Assembly: GCA_900551015.1 (NCBI GenBank) | Contig: URUI01000054.1 | Coordinates: 1 to 13,893, forward strand | Length of the DNA stretch: 13,893 nucleotides | Direction: 5' to 3' | Origin: an uncultured Collinsella sp. | GTDB taxonomy: Bacteria; Actinomycetota; Coriobacteriia; Coriobacteriales; Coriobacteriaceae | Shown here: positions 6,927 through 11,284 of the stretch, piece by piece | Layout: each line of letters begins with the position of its first letter | Numbering within the stretch: position 1 is the stretch's first letter | Notes under the pieces: generated by a model | Told to the model about the DNA's origin: nothing | The model's input: only the letters and a program-made list of their open reading frames with translations | The model's database searches: none | Program-made: the position numbers and the translations under genes

Positions 6927-6932
6927 GGTCCC

Positions 6933-8360
6933 ATGGCAGTAGATAACAAGCAGATTGCCACCGATGTCCTCGAGCTCGTGGGCGGTGCGGAGAATGTTGC
7001 CGTCGCCACCAACTGCATGACGCGCCTGCGTCTGACGCTCAAGGATAACAGCAAGGCCGACGTGGAGAAGATCAAGAAGGTCAAGGGTGTTCTGGGTTGC
7101 CAGTTCGCCGGCAGCCAGCTCCAGGTCATCATCGGCCAGAACGTGCCCAAGGTGCTCGCCGAGTTCGTCGCCATGTCCGGCGTCAAGCAGGGTGCCGCGG
7201 TCGACGAGAACCTCGACGCTCCTAAGGAGAAGTTCGAGCTCAAGAACCTGCCCAACATCATCCTCGACTATCTGTCGGGCTCCATGACCCAGCTGATCCC
7301 GCTGCTCATGGCCGGCGGTCTGTTCCGCACCATCGCCGCGGTCCTCGGTCCCACCATGCTCGGCGTTCTCTCCGATACCGATCCGACCTACACGTTCCTC
7401 TACACCACCCTGTACGAGGCCACGTTTACCTTTATCCCCATTTACCTGGGCTATGCCGCTGCTAAGAAGCTCGGCGCCTCTCCGGTTCTGGGCATGCTCC
7501 TCGGCGGTGCTCTCATGGCCCCGTCCGTCGTGAGTGTCGCGACTCAGGAGGGTGGCGGAATCATCTCCGTCTACGGCATCCAGATCGCCGCTGCCAACTA
7601 CCAGCAGTCCGTCCTGCCGATCATCCTCTCGGTGCCGGTCCTGTACTTTGTCGAGAAGTTCTTTAAGAAGGTCATGCCCGACGTGCTGTCCACGGTCTTC
7701 ACGCCGTTCTGCACCATGATCGTCACCATCCCCATCGCCTTCATCGTCCTTGCCCCGATCGGCAACGAGATCGGCAGCCTCATCGCCAACGCCCTCTTTG
7801 GTCTTGCTGACCTTGGCGGTATCGGTATCCTGATCGTCATGGCCATCCTCGGCGCCTTCTGGCAGCTCTTCGTGGTCTGCGGCATGCACATGCCCGTCAT
7901 CCTGCTCGCTCAGGTTCAGATCATCGCTGCCGGCTACGATCCCTTCGTCTTCGTTTCCACCAACTGCGCTATGGCCGCTGTCTGGGGCTGCGCCTTCGGT
8001 GCCTTCCTCAAGATGAAGAACCCCGACGAGAAGGGTCTTGCCCTGGGTTACGTCATCTCCGCCATTGCCGGCGGCGTCACCGAGCCCGCGCTCTTCGGTA
8101 TCCTCATGCGCTTCCGTCGCACCATGCTCGGCATGTTTATCGGCGGTGCCATCGGCGCTGTGTTCTCCGGCCTCATGGGTGTTACCTACTACCTGGCCGG
8201 CGGTGCCTCCAACTTCCTGGTCTTTACCAACTACCTGCAGGGTGGCCAGATGAACACCGTCTGGGCTATCGTCGGTATGGCAATCTCCTCTGTCATCGCC
8301 GCTGCCGTCGTCTTTGCCACTGGCTTCTCCAAGGAGGAGCTCGCCGAGATGGAGGCCTAA
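6933..8360 (+). CDS. PTS EIIBC permease, glucose/beta-glucoside family
   Basis: This is a 475-residue membrane protein that takes up and phosphorylates a sugar. The EIIB domain (about 1-88) carries the phospho-cysteine in TNCMTRLR (Cys28). A linker leads to EIIC (about 103-470) with many hydrophobic helices. GVTEPALFG (381-389) is the family signature near the sugar-binding site, as in beta-glucoside, sucrose and trehalose permeases. No EIIA domain is fused: the protein ends EELAEMEA soon after the last helix, so EIIA must be supplied in trans. The gene opens a plus-strand set and is followed by an intrinsic terminator, then the DUF4038 gene. It diverges from the hydrolase pair across a region full of operator-like palindromes, so inducible control is likely. 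Sugar specificity cannot be read from sequence; a glycoside is inferred from the neighbours. Confidence 0.93.
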   Translation: MAVDNKQIATDVLELVGGAENVAVATNCMTRLRLTLKDNSKADVEKIKKVKGVLGCQFAGSQLQVIIGQNVPKVLAEFVAMSGVKQGAAVDENLDAPKEKFELKNLPNIILDYLSGSMTQLIPLLMAGGLFRTIAAVLGPTMLGVLSDTDPTYTFLYTTLYEATFTFIPIYLGYAAAKKLGASPVLGMLLGGALMAPSVVSVATQEGGGIISVYGIQIAAANYQQSVLPIILSVPVLYFVEKFFKKVMPDVLSTVFTPFCTMIVTIPIAFIVLAPIGNEIGSLIANALFGLADLGGIGILIVMAILGAFWQLFVVCGMHMPVILLAQVQIIAAGYDPFVFVSTNCAMAAVWGCAFGAFLKMKNPDEKGLALGYVISAIAGGVTEPALFGILMRFRRTMLGMFIGGAIGAVFSGLMGVTYYLAGGASNFLVFTNYLQGGQMNTVWAIVGMAISSVIAAAVVFATGFSKEELAEMEA

Positions 8361-8400
8361 GGCCAAACCATTCGGACGCATACGACCTTACCTACACGAC

Positions 8401-8438
8401 AGGGCCCCGTCAGGCGCAAGCCCGGCGGGGCCCTTCTT
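8401..8438 (+). terminator. Strong intrinsic terminator after the PTS gene
   Basis: AGGGCCCCG (8401-8409) pairs perfectly with CGGGGCCCT (8426-8434). An inner GGC/GCC stem is capped by GCAA, a GNRA tetraloop. The tail is TTCTT, which is T-rich but short. It lies 41 nt after the PTS stop. It should cut or reduce read-through into the DUF4038 gene. Confidence 0.85.
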
Positions 8439-8463
8439 ACAAGGTAGACTGATTGGGGGCGCG

Positions 8464-8525
8464 TGGCGCCTGCTCGCCGGGGTTTGCTAAGCGCCAGGGA
8501 CTTTCGCGCGGGGTTACCGCGAAAG
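8464..8525 (+). promoter_or_regulatory. Two leader hairpins before the DUF4038 gene
   Basis: TGGCGC (8464-8469) pairs with GCGCCA (8491-8496), loop 21 nt. CTTTCGCG (8501-8508) pairs with CGCGAAAG (8518-8525), loop 9 nt. Both lie between the terminator and the start at 8571. They could stabilise the mRNA after processing or act in control of the gene. I recognise no known riboswitch or antiterminator motif. Confidence 0.4.
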
Positions 8526-8559
8526 AATCTGCCGGTTCGCAATTCCTTTATCAAACGAA

Positions 8560-8563
8560 AGGA
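8560..8563 (+). promoter_or_regulatory. Ribosome binding site that decides the DUF4038 start
   Basis: AGGA lies 7 nt before the ATG at 8571. An ATG at 8565 is only 1 nt away, too close, and the upstream GTG at 8463 lies in the terminator leader without a good site. Confidence 0.6.
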
Positions 8564-8570
8564 CATGCAG

Positions 8571-9884
8571 ATGAGTTTGGGAAAGCTGACCGTTAACGGT
8601 CGTCAGGACGGCTTTTTGTGCGAGGGCAAACCGTTCTTTTGGTTTGCCGATACGTGCTGGAGCGCGTTTACGAGCATTGCCGAGGCCGATTGGGACTACT
8701 ATCTGACCCGTCGCGCCGAGCAGGGCATGAACGTGCTGCAGATCAACACGTTGCCGCAGTGGGATCGCTGCTGCCCCGATCTGGGCATTTGGCCCTATGC
8801 CAGCGAGGACGGCGTGCATTTTGATTGGTCCCGTCCCAACCAGGCGTACTGGGACCGCGCTGCTGCCATGTGCCGCGCTGCCGTCGAGCACGGCATTCGT
8901 CCGGCACTCGTGCTTATGTGGTGCAACTACGTGCCCGGTACCTGGGGTGCCAAGATTGCTGAGCGTTGCGGTGCCGAGGTTATGCCGCGCGAGGAGGTCC
9001 GCGCCCACGTTGCCCGCGTCGTCGAGAACCTGGGCGAGTTCGACCTCGTCTATGTGGTGACGGGCGATACCGACTTTACCAGCGACGAGGCGATCGCCTA
9101 TTACGAGGATGCCCTCGACGAAGTCGTCCAGCGCGCGCCCGAGGCGTTGCGCACCATGCATATCAACCGCGGCAACCGCACCATTCCGTCACAGTACCTG
9201 GACCGCCTGGACTTCTACATGTTCCAGCCCGGCCACAACTACGAGGGCCAGCCCGAGGCCTGGCGCCTGCCGCAGGACTTTATCGCCAACTATCCCAAAA
9301 AGCCGATGGTCAACTCCGAGCCCTGCTACGAGCAGATGGGCGCCTCGCGCAATGTGTACTGGCGCTTCACCGCGCAGGACTGCCGTGCGAGCGTGTGGTC
9401 GTCGATCCTTGCCGGCGCCAGCGCGGGTGTGACCTATGGCGCGCACGGCGTTTGGAACTGGCAGACCAGCAAGAGCCAGGGCTCGGTGCTGGGCGAGGGC
9501 TTCGATATGCCGTTCCGCTGGCAGGAGTGTCTGCAGTTTGCGGGCGTTTGGGACTTTGGCGCGATCGAGCACGTGCTTGCCGGCCTGGGTGCTACGGCTG
9601 GTGACGACGCGCTTGCCGTGGTTCCGGCGCAGGAACTGATCGATGACGCGCGCGAGGCCATTCGTGTGGCGCGCGTTGGCGATCGCGTCGTCACGTACCT
9701 GCCGCGTACCACGGCGCTCAAGTTCAAGCTCGACGGCGCGCGTGACTGGACGGCAACGGTCCTCGACATGGAGGACAAGCGCATCGCCAAGTTGCCCGTC
9801 CGCGACAACGGTGACGGCACCGTGCGCGTGGCCCAGCATCCCTTTGAGCACGACGCCCTGGTGATCCTGACCCCCGGGCGCTAA
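8571..9884 (+). CDS. DUF4038 glycoside hydrolase-like protein (GH140/apiosidase-like), cytoplasmic
   Basis: This is a 437-residue protein with a TIM-barrel pattern. The opening block PFFWFADTCWSAF (21-33) and WDYYLTRRAEQGMNVLQI (41-58) are hallmarks of DUF4038, the family that holds the GH140 apiosidases. Candidate catalytic acids are Asp166 or Asp168 in VVTGDTDF and Glu250 in VNSEPCYEQ; their spacing suits a retaining hydrolase. A C-terminal beta domain (about 345-437) ends HDALVILTPGR, like the small sandwich found after DUF4038. There is no signal peptide, though most relatives I know are exported. It lies 210 nt after the PTS stop, beyond a terminator, so it may have its own promoter or depend on read-through. 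It probably splits the sugar brought in by the PTS. Whether it accepts a phosphorylated substrate is unknown; classical phospho-glycosidases (GH1, GH4) are absent here. Confidence 0.82.
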   Translation: MSLGKLTVNGRQDGFLCEGKPFFWFADTCWSAFTSIAEADWDYYLTRRAEQGMNVLQINTLPQWDRCCPDLGIWPYASEDGVHFDWSRPNQAYWDRAAAMCRAAVEHGIRPALVLMWCNYVPGTWGAKIAERCGAEVMPREEVRAHVARVVENLGEFDLVYVVTGDTDFTSDEAIAYYEDALDEVVQRAPEALRTMHINRGNRTIPSQYLDRLDFYMFQPGHNYEGQPEAWRLPQDFIANYPKKPMVNSEPCYEQMGASRNVYWRFTAQDCRASVWSSILAGASAGVTYGAHGVWNWQTSKSQGSVLGEGFDMPFRWQECLQFAGVWDFGAIEHVLAGLGATAGDDALAVVPAQELIDDAREAIRVARVGDRVVTYLPRTTALKFKLDGARDWTATVLDMEDKRIAKLPVRDNGDGTVRVAQHPFEHDALVILTPGR

Positions 9885-9926
9885 CGGCTCTTCTCCAACA
9901 TTTACAACCCAGTCCCTTTCATTAGG

Positions 9927-9988
9927 GTGCGACGGAATGGTTCCTGTATGACAGCTTTAAGCTGCCAAGGGGAGCCGTTCCGTCGCAC
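9927..9988. repeat. Large hairpin, 18-bp stem with nested inner hairpin
   Basis: GTGCGACGGAATGGTTCC (9927-9944) pairs along its whole length with GGAGCCGTTCCGTCGCAC (9971-9988); the only two non-Watson-Crick positions are G-T wobbles, on the plus strand. The loop holds CAGCTT/AAGCTG (9952-9957, 9959-9964). Outer GTCCC (9912-9916) can also pair with GGGAC (9995-9999). The hairpin's last two bases overlap the first two of the 27-bp repeat. It lies 43 nt after the DUF4038 stop and lacks a T-run, so it looks like a mobile or REP-type element rather than a terminator. Confidence 0.7.
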
Positions 9989-10035
9989 TCATTGGGGACG
10001 TACTTAAATGAGTAGTAATTAGGGACGTTCTTTGG
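9987..10035. repeat. Second copy of the 27-bp repeat plus diverged half
   Basis: Positions 9987-10013 are identical to the left arm of the palindrome at 3304-3330. After AGTA comes ATTAGGGACGTTCTTTGGG, a diverged form of the same ATTGGGGACGTACTT motif in direct orientation. Here the arms are in tandem rather than inverted, so this is a partial or rearranged copy. Confidence 0.8.
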
Positions 10036-10224
10036 GAGGGCGGTTTGCGTGGCGGTTATGTGACCCACGGTGAGACCTACGTCGACGATATGTTGCTTCG
10101 TCTGACCAAAGTAGAGGCGTAAAACAGAGAGATAATCGGCTTCGGGTGCGATTTGCTGCACGACCATCATAAGGGCAGCCCTGTGGTGGTCGCGGCGATG
10201 CGCGTCCGGGGCTATGGCGCGTGA
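10036..10224 (+). pseudogene. Decayed C-terminal coding fragment, possibly of a glycoside hydrolase-like gene
   Basis: A single frame reads EGGLRGGYVTHGETYVDD, continues to KVEA, meets TAA at 10120-10122, then resumes as REIIGFGCDLLHDHHKG and runs to RVRGYGA and TGA at 10222-10224. Both halves look like protein and stay in one frame, but there is no start codon with a ribosome binding site. The 5' end abuts the diverged repeat, as if the rest of the gene had been lost there. GGYVTHGETY resembles a block I associate with DUF5060/DUF5605-type proteins, relatives of the DUF4038 enzyme next door; that match is from memory and uncertain. The final TGA lies 9 nt before the ROK start. Confidence 0.45.
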
Positions 10225-10233
10225 GGGGCGAAT

Positions 10234-11145
10234 ATGCAGGAGTTCTTCGGAATCGATGTGGGCGGTACGGCCGTTAAATGGGCCGTGCTAGGCGAGGATT
10301 TTTCCATCCGCGATCGCGGGAGCCTGCCGACGGGCTTTACCACGGCTGAGGAGACGGTTTCGGCGTTGATCGGGCTCGTCGAGCCGTATCGTAAGCGCGT
10401 GAGCGCCGTAGGCGTGAGTGCGCCCGGCGGTATCTACGAGGGAGACGTCACGGGAACGATCCATCGCGGCGGTGCGCTCACGTTTATGGACGGCTGCCCG
10501 CTGGGAAAGCTCATGCGCGAGGCGCTGGGGGTGCCGGTTGCCGTCAATAACGACGGTAAGTGCTGTGCACTCGGTGAGTATGCGGCTGGCGCTCTTCGCG
10601 GGACGCGTTTTGGCGTGGTGCTCGCTATCGGCGCGGGCATCGGCGGCGGTATCGTCATCGACGGCAAGGTCCTGCGCGGCGCGCACTGCTTTGCAGGCGA
10701 GTTCAGCTTCTTGCGCAACGATGTCACAACTGCCGCGAGCATGGAAAACTCCTTTGCGGGTTCGTGCGGTTGGCGTGCGCTCCGCGATGCCGCCATTGCC
10801 GAGAAGGGCCTGCCTGCGGATTCTCCGGTGGACGGCCGTCGCGTCTTTGAGTGGATCGCGGATGGCGACATGGCGGCGCAGCGCGCGCTCGACCGCTACG
10901 CTCGCTCATTTGACGGACGGCTCATCAACCTGCAGGCCGTGCTCGACCCCGAGGTCTTTGTGGTCGCAGGCGGCATCTCGTGCCATCCCGAGCTCATCGA
11001 TGCCCTGCGTGCGCAGATGCCGCTGGCCCTCGCGGGTTACGAAGGAACCCTTGCCGGCATCCCTGTGCCGCAGATAAAGGCGGCCGAGCTCGGCAACGAC
11101 GCCAACCTTTACGGTGCTGTTCAGGAGGCCATGCGCCTGGTGTAG
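10234..11145 (+). CDS. ROK-family sugar kinase without the usual zinc motif
   Basis: This is a 303-residue cytoplasmic protein. FGIDVGGTAVKW (D8) is the N-terminal phosphate-binding loop. VAVNNDGKCCALGE holds the likely catalytic base Asp107. LAIGAGIGGGIVIDGKVLRG (130-149) and HCFAGEFSF are the ROK signature blocks. H151 is present, but the CxCGxxGC zinc cluster of glucokinases and NagC-type ROK proteins is absent, as in beta-glucoside kinase-like members. VFVVAGGIS (241-249) is the C-terminal adenine-side block. There is no DNA-binding domain, so it is a kinase rather than a regulator. GAGGGG lies 5 nt before the ATG. The gene follows the DUF4038 gene after a 349-nt spacer. A likely job is to phosphorylate the free sugar released after PTS import and hydrolysis; the exact sugar is unknown. 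Confidence 0.88.
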   Translation: MQEFFGIDVGGTAVKWAVLGEDFSIRDRGSLPTGFTTAEETVSALIGLVEPYRKRVSAVGVSAPGGIYEGDVTGTIHRGGALTFMDGCPLGKLMREALGVPVAVNNDGKCCALGEYAAGALRGTRFGVVLAIGAGIGGGIVIDGKVLRGAHCFAGEFSFLRNDVTTAASMENSFAGSCGWRALRDAAIAEKGLPADSPVDGRRVFEWIADGDMAAQRALDRYARSFDGRLINLQAVLDPEVFVVAGGISCHPELIDALRAQMPLALAGYEGTLAGIPVPQIKAAELGNDANLYGAVQEAMRLV

Positions 11146-11188
11146 CGCGAGCCAAACGAGGCTGTCGAAAAAGATAAAGGCCGGAGTG

Positions 11189-11234
11189 AACCGCCCTCAT
11201 TTCCTTAGCACGGGAAATGGGGGCGGTTTAATTT
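11189..11234 (+). terminator. Long intrinsic terminator after the ROK gene
   Basis: AACCGCCCTCATTTCC (11189-11204) pairs with 11213-11228 over 16 bp with a single T-G wobble. The loop is 8 nt. The plus-strand tail is TTTAATTT, counted from the stem end. It sits between the convergent ROK and mgtA genes and may slow transcription from both sides, though the minus strand has no T-run directly after the stem. A second small hairpin, AGGCGG/CCGCCT (11236-11241, 11252-11257), follows. Confidence 0.7.
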
Positions 11235-11284
11235 GAGGCGGGACTTTTTGACCGCCTGATGGGTCGCGCGCCACAATTCGGGCG

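Larger units (their letters stand above)
6443..6932. promoter_or_regulatory. AT-rich divergent control region between hydrolase and PTS operons
   Basis: These 490 bases hold no gene that I can support. They are clearly more AT-rich than the flanking genes. They contain three palindromes built from TAAAC/GTTTA half-sites (6491-6506, 6570-6593, 6810-6826), two further GTAAAC copies at 6785-6790 and 6799-6804, a direct repeat ACGGCAAAATTG (6546-6557 and 6753-6764), and CGTTCACC twice 21 bp apart (6715-6722 and 6736-6743). A TATAGT at 6863-6868 could be a -10 box for the PTS gene, but its -35 is poor. Confidence 0.7.
9885..10233. other. Spacer with hairpin, repeat copy and decayed coding fragment
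   Basis: No intact gene is supported between the DUF4038 and ROK genes. In order the spacer holds a large hairpin (9927-9988), the second 27-bp repeat copy (9987-10013), a diverged partial repeat (10018-10035), and a plus-strand coding-like frame broken by a stop (10036-10224). A minus-strand frame here (10170-9922) reads through the hairpin and repeat and is not supported. Confidence 0.65.

Noticed and set aside
6888..8381. Long minus-strand open frame over the PTS gene
   Set aside because: It mirrors the full EIIBC coding region, is extremely rich in Asp, Glu, Gly and His, and has no family motif. The plus strand encodes an unmistakable permease.
9922..10170. Minus-strand 82-residue open frame in the spacer before ROK
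   Set aside because: It runs through the repeat and hairpin, shows no motif, and lies opposite a frame that looks more like true protein.
10234..11145. ROK protein as a transcriptional repressor (NagC/XylR type)
   Set aside because: It starts directly with the ATP-binding loop and has no helix-turn-helix domain. Its length, 303 residues, is that of kinases.
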